Source: Spisula solida (taxonomy: Eukaryota > Mollusca > Bivalvia > Venerida > Mactridae). From it: a DNA stretch of 64,000 nt. A model generated the notes under the pieces. It was not told the DNA's origin. It saw nothing but the letters and a program-made list of their open reading frames with translations, and made no database searches. Of this stretch, positions 1-12,160 are shown piece by piece. Location: contig OX365944.1 of assembly GCA_947247005.1 (NCBI GenBank), positions 21,861,501 to 21,925,500 of the forward strand, read 5' to 3'. How positions within the stretch are numbered: the stretch's first letter is position 1; each line of letters starts with the position of its first letter. The position numbers were made by a program, and so were the translations under genes.

Positions 1-985
1 CTAATATACAATCACAATCACACATCGATAGAGATACAAACTTAATACCCAGAACTATACTATCTGATTCAAAAATTAGTTTCTATTGAGATATTGAAAT
101 GAAACTCATCCGCGAAGGTATTGCATAACTGACATTTGCTTTCTGGCATATGTGTGTTATGAGGATTAGGCTTCACCGTCTACCTGTCTTAATTTCTAAT
201 TTGTAAGATGCTATACGTAACCTGAATAAAGCTGTTGAAATTTGGATATATAGCAAGATCTAAATATTGTTTTAAAAAAAAAATCATAACTCTTTTCGAA
301 TTATTTAGTTGCCCAGTCTTTAATAAGTACGTCAATAACTTCTTTTATTGTAAAAGTTTCATAATATTTAGACCCAAATATTCCGGTGTTTCCGGTATTT
401 TTAAAACAACACGAATAGGACTAAATGTTATCAATACAATTCTCCGAAGTTGAAACGTGCTGTGAATGTATTGACGATAACCTTATTGTCTAGAGAGTGT
501 CATCACATTTATAGTCCAGTCAGGATCAAGATACTGTGACGCAGCGGTCGGGGCCACTAATACGGTGTAAAACAAATTATAAAGGCTTAAACAGGCAGCA
601 AAACTTCAATGCTAAACTAACAAACTATATTCGCACTACCTATTCAGACACTGGTTGTAATCTTCTGTGTACACATAAACGGCTACGTCACTGTCATCAG
701 ATCCTAACTGGAGTAAATGTCATTTCGGGTAGCAATACCGAGTATATAATGAAATAATACCGAATACTCGTATATAATGAAATAAATTCGACCGATGTAC
801 ATTTCCATGTTTTCCTATGTGTTACAATCCATGGCATTCTAGCTATGCTGTTTATACTAGTGGCATTAATGTTACATGTTTCCCCTGATGTCGCTAAATA
901 ATTCACTTCTGGTATGTAATGGATGTCTGTTTGTAAACTGGTTATACTACTGGAAGCCACAGAGGCTAGAGTAATATAGCTACAT
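1..985. other. unassigned AT-rich DNA
   Basis: No gene is supported here. Open frames are short (up to 87 codons), lack splice or Kozak context and match no family I recognise. The one small structure is a local direct duplication at about 737-785, where a segment ending TATATAATGAAATAA occurs twice in a row with a 6-bp insertion in the second copy. Confidence 0.5.
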
Positions 986-1467
986 TAAAGGCGCTGCCTC
1001 ACAGATCGGGCTAAAATTTTGTATGACGTAATTTTCCTACCTAACCAAGTATTTATAATAGAAAGCCATCTGTGGTTGCTTTATGAAAGATTTATGGCAT
1101 ATAAGCAATTTAAATCACTCTTGATATTTAGCACTCAGTATTTTTCTGTTTGAACATGAGTTTCCTTCCAAAATGCCGAAACATCTGTGAGGCATTCGGT
1201 TCGTTTCGCAATTCGTTTTCATCGAATGGAAACAATTTTCAGGCACTTTAAGTGATAGTAGTGCTAATTCTATAGGGTATTAATATCCAATAGAATTTTG
1301 GGTGTAAAAATGCTGAATTACTACAAAATGCCGATGTTTCCCAAGTTATTTTTCATGTCAATGTCGTTGTTTATGGCATATACAGGAAACTATACCAAAA
1401 TTACATGAATATTTGACAATTTAATTTGAATTTTGCAATACACCAATACGTGAGGCAGTCCCTTTAA
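986..1467. mobile_element. inverted-repeat element (MITE-like), ~480 bp
   Basis: The two ends are inverted copies. The left end reads TTAAAGGCGCTGCCTCAC (985-1002) and the reverse complement of the right end reads TTAAAGGGACTGCCTCAC (1450-1467). The flanks both read TACAT (981-985 and 1468-1472), a candidate 5-bp target duplication, although one or two T/A bases at each edge are ambiguous. An internal GTGAGGC motif recurs near 1170. There is no transposase frame, so this would be a non-autonomous DNA element. The superfamily is not assigned. Confidence 0.65.
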
Positions 1468-1472
1468 TACAT

Positions 1473-1984
1473 TGATGTAGAACTACAACTTCCTAATCTG
1501 TTAAAAGGGATTTAAAGAAATTTCACGATTTACAAGAAAAAATACGTAGTATATTATAGTGCAAGAGAAGTAGAGCCCTAAGTCTTACTTAATTCTCTCA
1601 ACAAATGATCAATGATTGTCATATTATAATCAGAAGTGTGACTCATTGAACAGTCTATGAAATATTTGATGGTGTTGTGTAGTAATTATGGTAATAACTC
1701 ATACATCATATATATATTGTAATTATGTATTTATCTGATCAATATTTTCACGGATAAGCTTAATCATTTGATGAATAACTATATGTGTATCGTATGTGTC
1801 GCTTTGTTTGTGCTAATGAAGAATGCTTGTGTATTGCCTGCTTTAGTACTGTTACAGCATATACTTCAGAATATCTGAGCAGCTAAAATGAATGGGCAAA
1901 GGTTGGTGACATGAATAATGGCTCGTTAGATTGTTTATTCCTAAATTATATATCATATAGAACTATCACAAATAGTATCAAAAA
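1473..1984. other. unassigned AT-rich DNA
   Basis: Contains short AT runs (for example near 1709-1722) but no supported gene, inverted repeat or array. Confidence 0.5.
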
Positions 1985-2671
1985 CGACAATAATTTTAAA
2001 GTCATTTTTGGAGTTTAAGGTATCAAACACATCATTTTTATTTCATACTGCTGATATGAAGGTTGTGGGTTCGATCCCTACTCCAGCCAGGTCAAAAACA
2101 GAAATGCTTTTCAGTGTTTACCACCTAACATAGCTAAAATTACTAACAGTCTTTCGGTGAGACGTTATAAGCGAGGTCCTGTGCATGATGCTTTACATCG
2201 GCACGTAAAAGAACCAGTGTTGGTTCTAGAACTGGGGCATCTTCTGTATCATGCACTTTCCCCCAAGAACTGAAGTGACTAACCCCTTCTGGGGGCCTCG
2301 CCCATATGGATTTCCGGCGGCGTGGAAAAATAAAAGCAAATAAACCAAACCAATATGTCCAGGAGTTACCACTATATTGTTTACGCAGAATGCGTGGTAA
2401 CTAGCAGGGGTATGTCGGTGAGCTAACCAACGAAGTGCGTTCATTTAGCAAACCAATGGTTAATGTGTCCATTTTAAAGTTATTTTTTTCGGTGTTTAAA
2501 ATATAAACAACATCATTTCTAATTCATACGCACTATAAACATACGCCTATGGCAAACCAACAATTTCAGGAGCTACCACTATATTGTTTGTAAATCGTAC
2601 AAAAGTAAATACAAGCGTTTATATTTGCGTATGTCAGTGACCAAACCAACTAAGGACGTTCATTTTTACTG
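1985..2671 (+). repeat. two-copy tandem duplication, first copy interrupted by a SINE
   Basis: Unit 1 (1985-2046, continuing at about 2351-2445) and unit 2 (about 2467-2671) align in order. Both contain TTTTAAAGT, a CATCATTT segment, the segment CCACTATATTGTTT, a 'GTATGTCRGTGA' segment and a final CGTTCATTT. The only large difference is about 300 bp present in unit 1 between its TTTCATAC and its CCAATATGTC. That extra block is the SINE listed separately, so unit 2 serves as the empty site. Copies are clearly diverged, so the duplication is not recent. Confidence 0.65.
2047..2350 (+). mobile_element. tRNA-derived SINE, 5'-truncated
   Basis: The 5' part contains a pol III B-box match, GTGGGTTCGATCCCT, near 2066-2080. 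It is followed by a non-tRNA body with TCGGTGAGACGTTATAAGC and GGCACGTAAAAGAACC, a layout typical of molluscan tRNA-derived SINEs. The tail is A-rich with CAAATAAACCAAACCAA at 2338-2354. No convincing A-box precedes the B-box, so the head looks truncated. A matching tail piece, AATAAACCAAACCAA, sits alone near 7251-7265. The inserted position is confirmed by the second copy of the surrounding duplication, which lacks it. The family name is not certain. Confidence 0.65.
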
Positions 2672-4109
2672 GGGGAACCCCAGCATTTGTATTACATACA
2701 ATCCTGAAATCACTACGATTTTAACGATGTAATTTCTCCACGACCAATTCATCCGAGCAAGAAAGAAGTACCTGCAAATCTCATCCAATATGGTAATTTT
2801 CGACCATTTATGAGAACATTTGTTTTCAACAATTTAATATTTTTTTATTTGTTCGTATTGTGTGAACTTTTTGAAAGCTTATTTGGATGAGAAAATGTAT
2901 TTGTGCGAATAAATTCCTACGCGCTGTAAAATGACTAATGATTTTTGAGGGGCGATAAAAATGTCACTGTTAAAAGTAACCCGTAGAGCAGACGAACTTT
3001 TCACAATTCGTGGTTTTAACATTCATATAACAGTTTAGCTAGAAACTCCTAATCTAACGTGTGCTTGTTCTTTACTATTTACAATAGTTTGCATTTGTTG
3101 ATACTATTAATCCACGTTTCGTCCTTTAACTTACCAGAGATCTTCAACTAAATAGTTTGGATCTACCGTTAGAACAACCCTTTTCCCAGCGCTGTTACAT
3201 AAATTTTCCCGCCGAAAGTCGAGACCATATGAGTTATTTATGTTTCGTCCCCATCTTATTCGTTCGCGCTATTCGTACCATATCCAGTTCGTATCCAGGT
3301 ATAATTATGGAATAAGTTTTTATTTTCTATTTTTTTTCTATTTTCTTGGGCCCGTGTTAATAGTATTGATCGACGTTTGGTCCATTGAATTGCCATATAT
3401 CATCAGCTAACTTAAATAGTTTGCGTCTGTCGTTAGGCCAACCCTTGTCCGTGCGCTGCTGTGTATACAATTTTTCGTCGAAAATCCAGACCATATCGTC
3501 TTTTGTGTTTCGACCCCTATCTTATTCGTTCTCGCGAACCGTATCCTATCCGGATGGTTTATAATTTACTTACAATGTAATTATGCAGCTGAAGAGTTGT
3601 GGAATTATGAACTTTGTGTAGTTTTTAGACGCTAGCTTATATTTTCTTGCGCCCATTGATGCCCTATCCCATTTCTTGCATTCTTTTGGTTTACTACCAT
3701 CAAAATAATTTGCACGGAAACGTTTAATCAAATGTTTTTTATTCTATTTATTACGCGAGTCTGACCTGCAAAAATATATACCAGGACTGGTACGTCTTGA
3801 TGTCCGCATGTACATTCGATGTTTGATAAATCATTTAACGAGCATCCAATGAAGCTATGTCAGTGAAAAACGAAACACACGATGAAACACGTTGGAATCG
3901 AACACACATTGTGACATATTACTTAGAACTACAGCAGGTGTATTGCCTTCATGAGTTCTAGTATTGTGATGGTTCCGTTGAGGTGTGATTTGAATGATTC
4001 AGCTGCTATCGCGTCTCAGAAACCTTGTCACAATATAACATTTGTTTTGAAATTCAGTACCATTAAATGTGAAACCCTATAATACCCAGAATTGCGGTTT
4101 CCCCCAGTA
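2667..4109. mobile_element. candidate 1.44-kb inverted-repeat element
   Basis: The left end (2667-2693) and the reverse complement of the right end (4081-4109) share TACTGGGGGAA and then align imperfectly for about another 18 bases. The interior contains a diverged two-copy tandem repeat with a 265-bp period (listed separately) and no transposase frame. No clear target duplication is visible at the edges, so the boundaries rest on the termini alone. It lies directly beside the tandem duplication at 1985-2671. Confidence 0.4.
3093..3560 (+). repeat. 265-bp tandem repeat, two diverged copies
   Basis: Copy 1 (about 3093-3296) and copy 2 (about 3353-3560) share, in order, a 'ATACTATTAATCCACGTTT'/'GTATTGATCGACGTTTG' block, AAATAGTTTG, CGTTAG, CAACCC, a GACCATAT motif (3223 and 3488) and ATCTTATTCGTTC. 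The offset between GACCATAT motifs is 265 bp. It lies inside the candidate inverted-repeat element 2667-4109. Confidence 0.6.
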
Positions 4110-4650
4110 ACAGTACTTCAGTATTTTGATTTTCCAAATAATGGTTCAATGTCTCCTTGTATCTAGATCATTATTTTTAAGACAAACGAGCGAATGGTCT
4201 GGAATGAACATTTCACCGTTTGGAAAAACATTGTGAAATCAATACAAAATAGAAAAGTTACAGACTTTTAATGACTTTCACAAAATCTGATTTTCCTTGC
4301 AATATGAAGCAAAGTCAATATTTCGTAGACAAAATTATAGTTTTGTCTAGACATTTCAGGAACAATATTATTTACCTATCTATATATACGTTTATTGTTA
4401 GTGCTGTATATCAGTTTTTCCAGCGTAGATTAAATCATACAGTTGTCAATATGTCGGCGAGTAAGAATTGTTTATGATGGCTATACATGCAAACTGAACG
4501 TTAGTTTTTATTAATGTGTTGTATTTCATCCAATGTGTTGCACGTCATTTAATAAACCGGTATTAACATCGCATATGATTGCGTGATATGTATTTGAGAT
4601 ATCGTGACACCCATATTTTTGAAGTTCATTTGCCCATGTGCCCATTGACA
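4110..4650. other. unassigned DNA
   Basis: No supported feature. A 68-codon frame at 4271-4477 has low-complexity AT-driven composition and no recognisable domain. Confidence 0.45.
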
Positions 4651-4654
4651 TTCT

Positions 4655-4806
4655 TACATGCTCATCCCATAAGACACGCGCGGTTCATGACCGCGCCGCG
4701 CTATTACTGCTATTAAACGTGTGTGTTGGTCATTGTGCCTTGTATGTGTTCTGTGCCCGGCTGGTTAAGTTGAGTGCTGCCTTCCCTGTCCGACTTAATA
4801 ATAGCC
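4655..4806 (+). repeat. dispersed repeat with conserved 50-bp core, copy 1
   Basis: The core at 4751-4800 (CTGTGCCCGGCTGG, then TTAAGTTGAGTGCTGCC, then TTCCCTGTC) recurs at 24210-24260, 34876-34926 and 52625-52671, always on the plus strand. Upstream of the core lies the shared segment CATTGTGCCTTGTATGTGTT. Family identity is unknown: it could be the 3' part of a SINE or LINE, or a small structured RNA gene family. Confidence 0.6.
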
Positions 4807-6004
4807 TTTTACTCTATATTTCATACAGATCGACCCCAGAAAGCGAGCAAGGATGATCAGCATACCACGTACATGAGTATGAGAATGTTCAAGGAAAATC
4901 CTTTATAGTAAATGGGATCAAGTAAATTGTCATGTTCTATTTATACATTTGATCATATTGATATCCTAAAATATCCTAGCCGATAGCAACATACGAATGT
5001 TATGAATGTTTTACAACAAAACAACTCAAACCAAGACATATCTCTGTAATACGACATCACTCATTTAAATTCATTAGTTTGCAATTAAAGTGGGGTTCGA
5101 ACTTATACTGCGCTGTACTATCTTCTAGTAGTGTGAAGTACGAACGCCTTCCGACGCTTGGTCATCGCAAAAATCCACTAAACCGGTTGCGCCAATTAAT
5201 ACATACGTGTTGAAGTCAAACTAGGGTTACGTTCAACGTTGTTAATGTTTCGGTTTTTCAGCTAGGCAAATATGCAACGCTTAGAGCAGGGTGGAAAGGA
5301 TATGCGCACGTTATTTCCCGCGGGAATAAAACAGTATGAATAATGTATAACTTATAAACAATCATCTTTATCCACGTTCCCTCTCTGATTGATGCTTGTA
5401 CGCTCGTACAAAATGACTCAGTCCAATGCTCTGCCAGGATATAATTGCAGTGTATCTCTGGACCCTGACAGTTTCTGATACAATCTATAACGTTTACCCA
5501 GGGATGTCATATATGATATTATACTGAATGTACACTATTATGTATCAGTTCGCCACAGTTTGATAATTAATTGTCAACCATATTTTATATAGACATATAT
5601 AGGTATGTATAGCATAGAGGATATAGAATGAGTATTGGTTTATTATTAAACTTATTGAACGAGGTTCTTAAATGATTTGAAGCGAGCCTTGGTTGGCTAT
5701 AACCTTATATTCGTTTTATTCAACAAGTTTCATAAATTTAATAATAAATAAACAGGAATATGATATTCTATTTATCACACACCCGACAAAAATCAGATAA
5801 ATAGGATAGTTTAAGGCATTTAAAGTATACTTTATTCATCTTTAAAATACTTTTTACAATGTTATAAATATATACGTACGTCACGTCCGCGACGTTATCA
5901 CGTTTAACAAAAAACGTCAAATGTATATTATCACTGTGCATTACGAAGTTTATTACACTAAGAAAAGTACATGGGTGTAATAAATTGTTATAATGCATTG
6001 TAAA
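4807..6004. other. unassigned DNA
   Basis: No gene supported. Apart from the weak tRNA-like remnant at 5092-5167 (listed separately), I see only AT-rich sequence and scattered short palindromes. Confidence 0.45.
5092..5167 (-). pseudogene. possible tRNA-derived remnant or SINE head
   Basis: On the minus strand a degenerate A-box (TGACCAAGCGTCGGAAGGCG) is followed about 50 bases later by a good B-box, AAGTTCGAACCCC. The spacing and the A-box wording resemble a Ser/Leu-type tRNA with a long variable arm. The acceptor stem does not pair convincingly, so a functional tRNA is unlikely. It may be the head of an old SINE. Confidence 0.3.
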
Positions 6005-6006
6005 TA

Positions 6007-6252
6007 TCGCTGGCTTAGAATTAGAAGGTCGTATGTACTACTTACCTTATCAGACTAATGTGTATTTTAAATCTGTATCTCAAGGCTCTTCTTATGACCC
6101 TTGATTCATGAAAATCGGAAGTGGTCATTTTGACCAAACTGAAGTTCAAAAAGCTTGTTTTTCCATGAGTAAAGAGTAGTTTTTAGACACCTTTTCTTGT
6201 TTGCTCAAATTATTGATTTTGTACTTTCGACCTTCTAACTCTAAGCCAGCGA
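6007..6252. mobile_element. MITE with TA target site, 246 bp
   Basis: Terminal inverted repeats of about 25 bp: the left begins TCGCTGGCTTAGAATTAGAA, and the reverse complement of the right begins TCGCTGGCTTAGAGTTAGAA. TA dinucleotides flank both ends (6005-6006 and 6253-6254), consistent with the Tc1/mariner superfamily. There is no coding capacity. A short piece with the same end (ATCGCTGGCTTA) occurs at about 41539-41550, suggesting other copies. Confidence 0.75.
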
Positions 6253-6254
6253 TA

Positions 6255-7658
6255 TAATATGATGTATACATTGTGTTTAGCACCCTCTTGCAACAACGAT
6301 ACAGTCATATAGGCTGGACTGTTAACCTATCCCAGTTTCCAGGAATTCACTTTTAACCAGTACTTAATTTGCTGTGCAAAAAGTAACTAATTTTTGAAAG
6401 ATAATGCTGAATTTTAAAAATACTTAATTCTAATTCGTTGGCCACTCCGATACTTTTTACTATTTTGCACGTTTCTTGTTTGATAGGATTAAAGTAAACT
6501 ATTTATATTGTAGAAGTTCACTCATATGTAATCACCCGATATGAAGGTACTCATTAGATAAAGCCTCAAAGACATTCCCCGTTGAAACCGGGAGATAGGA
6601 TGCAACGCCTTTCCACGAGCAAATATGTACATTATGTAGAAGAGAAAGAAACTTTACAACAAAAAGGCACAGATACCCAACGCAACTACAAAATCACGAC
6701 ATCACATACCGAAAGACAGCCGCCTCAGTCAGTCAAAATAAACCAGGACAAGAGCCAGGGGACAATACTAAGTTGAGCACGTGACCACTTGTGAGTCAGT
6801 CAATGTGAAGGAAGAACATAACCCGACTGGTCCAGTAGTTCAACCCTGATCAAATAATGAACCCGAATGTAATTAAGGTAATATTGTTTTTTAATAACGC
6901 GAAGGTCTGACAGCAATCGGGCGTTTTAGACATTTCCTATTATGCTGCCTTTCAGCACTGACGCTCTTTATTCATGGTATTATCAGTAAGCGTTGTAGCT
7001 TCACAATAGCATTCTCAGTGAGCATTGAATATTTACATTGTCAGCATTCAAACCTTTCGCTATAACATGATCAACCTTGTATGCTAAAGTGATTCTTAAC
7101 ATGGTAGATGTCATTGTTAGTATTATTGATAATATGTTAACAGCCAGGTAACATTCTAGTTAATTCCTGTCACAACATTTAAGTGTTCATGCTGGCTGAC
7201 AATGAGGTAGTTATAGCAATATTAACATTGTGCGTTAGTCTGAATAACTGAATAAACCAAACCAACACCCGCGCGCTCTTGTCGTTTCATCATTATTCGT
7301 GTGTAAATCAATATCAATCCTTAAAATTAGCATTGCATTCAATTTAGCGTTTCTTCTCTTGGTTTGAATACATGTATATAAATTTGTCACATAGACACAT
7401 TTATCCTACAAACATGCATACTTTGTACCCATAATTCAAAAACGATGTCGTCCGAAACTATTAAAAGTAGGCACATTCATATTCGTGTTTTCGTTATTGT
7501 ACCTTAGCAACGGTTTGTTAGGGACGGCGGATAAACGCATAATATGCACGGATGAAAGGAAACTACTACAACCGAATAATAATCGCTATAATAATTAATA
7601 TTGATTTTCATCAATGATTGTCAATAGGTTAGTATATATATATGTACTTCTAACAGAC
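6255..7658. other. unassigned DNA with a SINE tail fragment
   Basis: No supported gene. Positions 7251-7265 match the tail of the SINE at 2047-2350. A 64-codon frame at 6582-6776 is hydrophilic and has balanced composition but lacks any splice or family evidence. Confidence 0.4.
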
Positions 7659-7902
7659 CAGGGTACTGTTTTATCAAAGCACTTACGAAAATCTTAAACT
7701 TACGCTAGGATTTAAATTCTTTATAACTTCTTGATAGCTACAAATTGTGACAAAGAGTCGTTCGGTATTAATAACTATTAAGTCAATGAGCCTCTACAAA
7801 CAATATTTGTCCCCAATGTGTAGGTTTTGAAGAATAATTAAGAATTTAAATTTGAACGTAAATTTACGATTTCCGTAAGTGCTTTGATAAAACAGTACCC
7901 TG
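7659..7902. mobile_element. MITE with long inverted ends, 244 bp
   Basis: The terminal 35 bp are inverted copies with a single mismatch, both beginning CAGGGTACTGTTTTATCAAA. Similarity continues inward for about 20 bases more, so the element could fold almost completely. CAGGG ends are common in hAT-type and related MITEs, but the 8-bp flanks do not match, so the superfamily stays open. No coding capacity. Confidence 0.75.
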
Positions 7903-10310
7903 ATAACGAACTCGACTATATGGAGATTATAGTTCAAAGTACAGAAGCATACATAATTACCTACATGTATATATTTACTTATACATTTAAGTTCTCATGT
8001 TTTTAAATGAATACTAAATTTTATATGAGCTATGTACGCAGGGTACAATTTTAATTTCATACATTGGTATTTTACTGAATGACAGAAAGATTAGATCAAT
8101 TGTAAACCTCTCTTGATTGCAACCTAGAAATTTGACATTCTTCTTACTTCAGAAAAAAAATTGAAACTTAAACATTTAGAACGAACTTTTTAACACCCTG
8201 TAGATTTGATTCCTACACTCAAAATAGCACAAATCGTTGAGAGAGAACTCTTTAATACATGCATTTGCATCATCTATAAAAACAACAAGCGATAATGAAA
8301 ATGAACCTTAATATCGACATTTGAAGGTGGATACATATGCTACTTGCAAAATGTACGCATGCAGAGTTATTTTTATACATTTTATATAAACAAATATTTA
8401 CCTTATTTTATACAACAAGCTGTCCACGGAAGTAACCCGGTCACCTTACAGTACGCCCAGCAAACACTCTTGATTAAAACACAAACTTTTATCTCACACA
8501 AAATCAATAGTTAGAAAACTGTCATATACTAATGCACAAACATAAAAAGCGATGCTGCTAAAGTGTCTGTCTACAATGAGCCAGACTTCAATAAGTAGCA
8601 GCGCACGCTAGTGATATTGATGGCCAAATATTATTTGCCAGTCTCTAGTAAACCTCCAGTATAATATTGAACTATCAGCACAACATACTCTGATACAGCT
8701 GAGTTACAAATTCTCCAATACCATCACAACAGCGACAAACCATTGAATAAACGTTCTATTAATTTACATTGTGAAGTCCGGTCACTTTATTTGCTATTGA
8801 AACATATATTGACCATTCACGCCTTTCGACAAAGTCGTTACAACTATGACCTGTATTTCTCTTTGCAGCATTAACATCCAATAATTAAAACAAGACACAC
8901 TCTCAGAATCCCAGTAAAACATCCTAGATTATAATTAGCGCCAGGTTTTTTACATGCCGCCTTGATATGTATTATGTTTGCTCTACAATCAATAGCAGCT
9001 AATATCCCATAATGTGGGTATATTTTTTTTTATTTCAGTTCCAAATTATTAATATAAAGTGGTAACATTTTCAACATTTTAAAAGAAGTGAAGTCAAATT
9101 CGAAATCAGACAACAAATAATTTCTCATTCCCATTTTAAGAACACTTTAGGAGCTATATTCATATAAAAAAAATAATATATATATATATCTATAATAACG
9201 AGTGGACTGACCGTTAGACTGCTAGGCTGCCAGACTGCCATACGGCCAGACTGCCAACTTCACGCTACCGAGGTGCTACATGCCGCAACATCACGCAGCT
9301 AGGGTGAACATCTTATTGATTATTTTCATTATTAATTGTATATTCCGTTGACAATTAAACGCCTCATATTGCTAAGCAAACATTAGGAACTTGAACTTGA
9401 TATGTACGCCATATTAAATGTTATCGCAACAGGCCTATGATGTGACCTCTCAGTGTTCCATAGATGCTGTTTGATGAGTGTATGATAATAAACGTAGGCG
9501 TGTATACCGATTGATTATATACACTAGATCAAAATAAACGGTTATCCTCAACATGCATCAAAAGTTCACAAACCTAGAACATACGTGTATATGTTATACA
9601 TCATCCCTTTTTAAAATGGCCGTGTCTAGTGTGAATGATTAGAGAGATTGTTTAGGTTTTATTCTGTTACTATAAAAACATTTTACTTTTCTTTCTAAAC
9701 ACCTTCCTTATATTACTCTTACTCCAAACAACATTAAGAGCAGCAAGCAACTGACTGGCAGTACGTGTAGTAAAGTCTTTTTGTTTACATTTTATCTTCA
9801 TACAACTGATCGGAAAATGTTTTTTCCCTTTTTTAATGACGCTCTTGATATGTAGTACAAGGTAACCGGTCGTAAATTGATTCCACGAAGGCGCTAGAAA
9901 TTCCAAATGTTACTCAATACTTACAATATCTAAACGACTATAAAACGACCATAACCAATGCATCATTCGAGAGTATCAAGGGGTCGATAATTTAGCGTTG
10001 TCCCTCCTTTTGACACATAAACCATATTATCTGTAACATGGGCTTTTAGAAGTAACACATTTTCGTTCATTGGACATACACTAAAATCCAGTTTTTCGAT
10101 TTACAAAGGTCGTGACATGCGTAAAATTCCGACGTGTTTCGAAACTTTTTATGTTTAATAAACCGTATGAAATTACTCCAAACGTAAATATTGACGTCCT
10201 ATTATATCATTCTGTACGTCGTTTACTTTTACAATATGATATATTTTTATATTGTTTAAAAGAAGACCAGTGGCGACACATGTGTACGTATGGTTAGGGA
10301 AGTGTAACGC
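7903..10310. other. unassigned AT-rich DNA
   Basis: No gene supported over 2.4 kb. A short AT dinucleotide tract lies near 9174-9190. It is followed by a small cluster of AGACTGCC-type repeats at about 9213-9256. The 78-codon minus frame at 9670-9906 has no recognisable domain. Confidence 0.45.
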
Positions 10311-10465
10311 CAAGCATTTATGGTTATAGGATTGTAAGGCATTTTCTTGGCTTAACAGTATATTGAGGGCCTAGTGCAAAACAGTTGTAACTCTTCTAAA
10401 ATATTATGTAGTTACAACTGTTTTGCACTGAGCCCTCGATATACGCAACCATAGATGCTTTCAAG
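10311..10465. repeat. foldback with 34-bp stem and 17-nt loop
   Basis: An inner hairpin has arms 10359-10392 and 10410-10444. The arms share AGTGCAAAACAGTTGTAACT perfectly and differ at about three positions elsewhere. An outer, weaker inverted pair (AGCATTTATGGTT at about 10314 and AACCATAGATGCT at about 10449) surrounds it. The inner arms are long enough for a pre-miRNA-like transcript or a snapback MITE. Nothing decides between them here. Confidence 0.65.
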
Positions 10466-11350
10466 GGCAGAAATGAGGAACTTTTGCAAAAACTGGTCAC
10501 ACTGTCATTTCTATTGAAACAGTGTTTTGAACTTGTTGTGTGTGAATCTGGTTTCATGTGAAGATGGCTTAATTAGTCGACTTTTATCACATACCCTTGC
10601 ATTATCTACATTGCATTAATATTCATAATGTATAATGAATATATAGTTTGCACTAAATATTGAATTGACGTTTTTGGCGTTCTTTGTTTGTTATGAAGAC
10701 ATCACGTGAAACCAGATTACATGTTTTTCTATTTTCACTTCGGTCCCCTTCGTGTGACCGTGTCTCTTTTTTCCGCTTTAATTTACTTTGGCCATCATCC
10801 CCAATATAGTTATATGCTACAAAAGTCATTATTACAAAAGGTAGCATAATCATATAAATACAAGTTTTGAAAAACGGATAAAACAAAAAATAGGAGTTTT
10901 AGGACAATATATAGCTGACGTTACGTCAATATGACATGTACTTCTGTTTGAAATCTGAAGAAGACGTAAGTGTCAAAATCTCACAAACACTTTGGTACAT
11001 TTTATATACACATTAAGGAGGCTCATTTATTGATGTTAATATCAATCATGTCAATGTTTCTGTGGTATAGTATACTGGGAGTAACAAGAGCGAAATCCAT
11101 TAAAACTTCCAATTCCATGTTGTCAAAATCGTGATGAGATCCACTTACTCTTGGGAATATCCCGTGTACGTGTAAGTGAATTTAATTAATAACAAATCAC
11201 AGAGATAAACGGACGCTTCATTGATGTCCAAGGCTTCATTTATCCTCAATTAATTTACAGAAAATAGAGGAGATAATTAATTGTTTAGTGGTGATAGGCA
11301 CCCGCACAAGAACACAATCTCGTACATGCAACACATGTAACTGTGAGACA
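10466..11350. other. unassigned DNA
   Basis: No supported feature. The 77-codon minus frame at 10653-10886 begins with a hydrophobic stretch and then becomes basic, with no family match. Confidence 0.45.
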
Positions 11351-11357
11351 GAAATAT

Positions 11358-11626
11358 AGTTTAGTTTAAACTAATTTATTTAAGGTCGATTATGAAACAA
11401 GTTTTTCCAACTTATATTAATCACTCTCGATACTTCATTCCTGATGTAATCCATCGCCACGAGGGTATGAGAGAAGAGAAGCAAGTTTCCCTTTTATGCT
11501 GAGCGTCTAGCAAGGGAATTTCTGGTACCATTTTTATTTTGTCTTTGGTATGACGCGGCCAGGGATCGAACCCGAGACCTCCCGCACTGGAAGCGAACGC
11601 TCAACCACTAGGCTATCGAGGAGGCG
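11358..11626 (-). mobile_element. complete tRNA-derived SINE (Meta-domain-like)
   Basis: Read on the minus strand, the head carries a pol III A-box (TAGCCTAGTGGTTGAGCG) and B-box (GGGTTCGATCCCTGG) at tRNA-like spacing. A conserved central domain follows, with TTCCCTTGCTAGACGCTCAG and GGTACCAGAAATTC, then an AAACTTG...TTTAAACTAAACTA tail. GAAATAT is repeated at both borders (11351-11357 and 11627-11633), a clean 7-bp target duplication typical of LINE-mobilised SINEs. The central domain resembles the molluscan Meta-domain SINEs from memory; that name is an inference. A fragment of the same central domain lies at 24510-24565. Confidence 0.85.
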
Positions 11627-11633
11627 GAAATAT

Positions 11634-12160
11634 CACACAGTATACGCCGTTGAAGAAATATATGTCAGCTATTTAATGAATTTCAAAATATACAATTTAA
11701 TACGCAATCGATAACAACCACTGGCATTGTTCTGTTAATGCAAATATAACACATCTTATTTATATGCGTTCTTAGAAAACATGGAGTTTTTTTTCACATT
11801 TTCAACGAACGACTGAGAAAACAACTCTGAACCATGCAACACATGACGTTAACCAGTGTTTAAAACAAAACAACAACAGACTACAGCAAGTTTTTTTTTA
11901 GATCAATGCATACACACAGGTTGCTATTCAAATGTATGCCAGGGGGTATCGACGAGTTGTAATTAAATCTGACTAACACTAAACATAACATGTTTTTTCG
12001 GTGAAAATTGAAGTTGTAAAGTCTGAATTCGGCAGAATGTAATTGCCAGACGGGATGAGCGTCGATTTGAACATACATGGTCCACGTCCCTTTGCACATC
12101 ATAAGAGACTGTACAATGTTGCACATTGTACCACAGGAATGTTGTCGCATTATCCATACA
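11634..12160. other. unassigned DNA
   Basis: No supported gene. The overlapping minus frames of 99 and 114 codons that run through 11881-12307 extend into the repeat fragment at 12160-12330 and are not taken as coding. Confidence 0.4.

Noticed and set aside
3876..3915. B-box-like GTTCGATTCC on the minus strand as a tRNA or SINE
   Set aside because: No A-box at suitable spacing and no pairing acceptor or T-stem.
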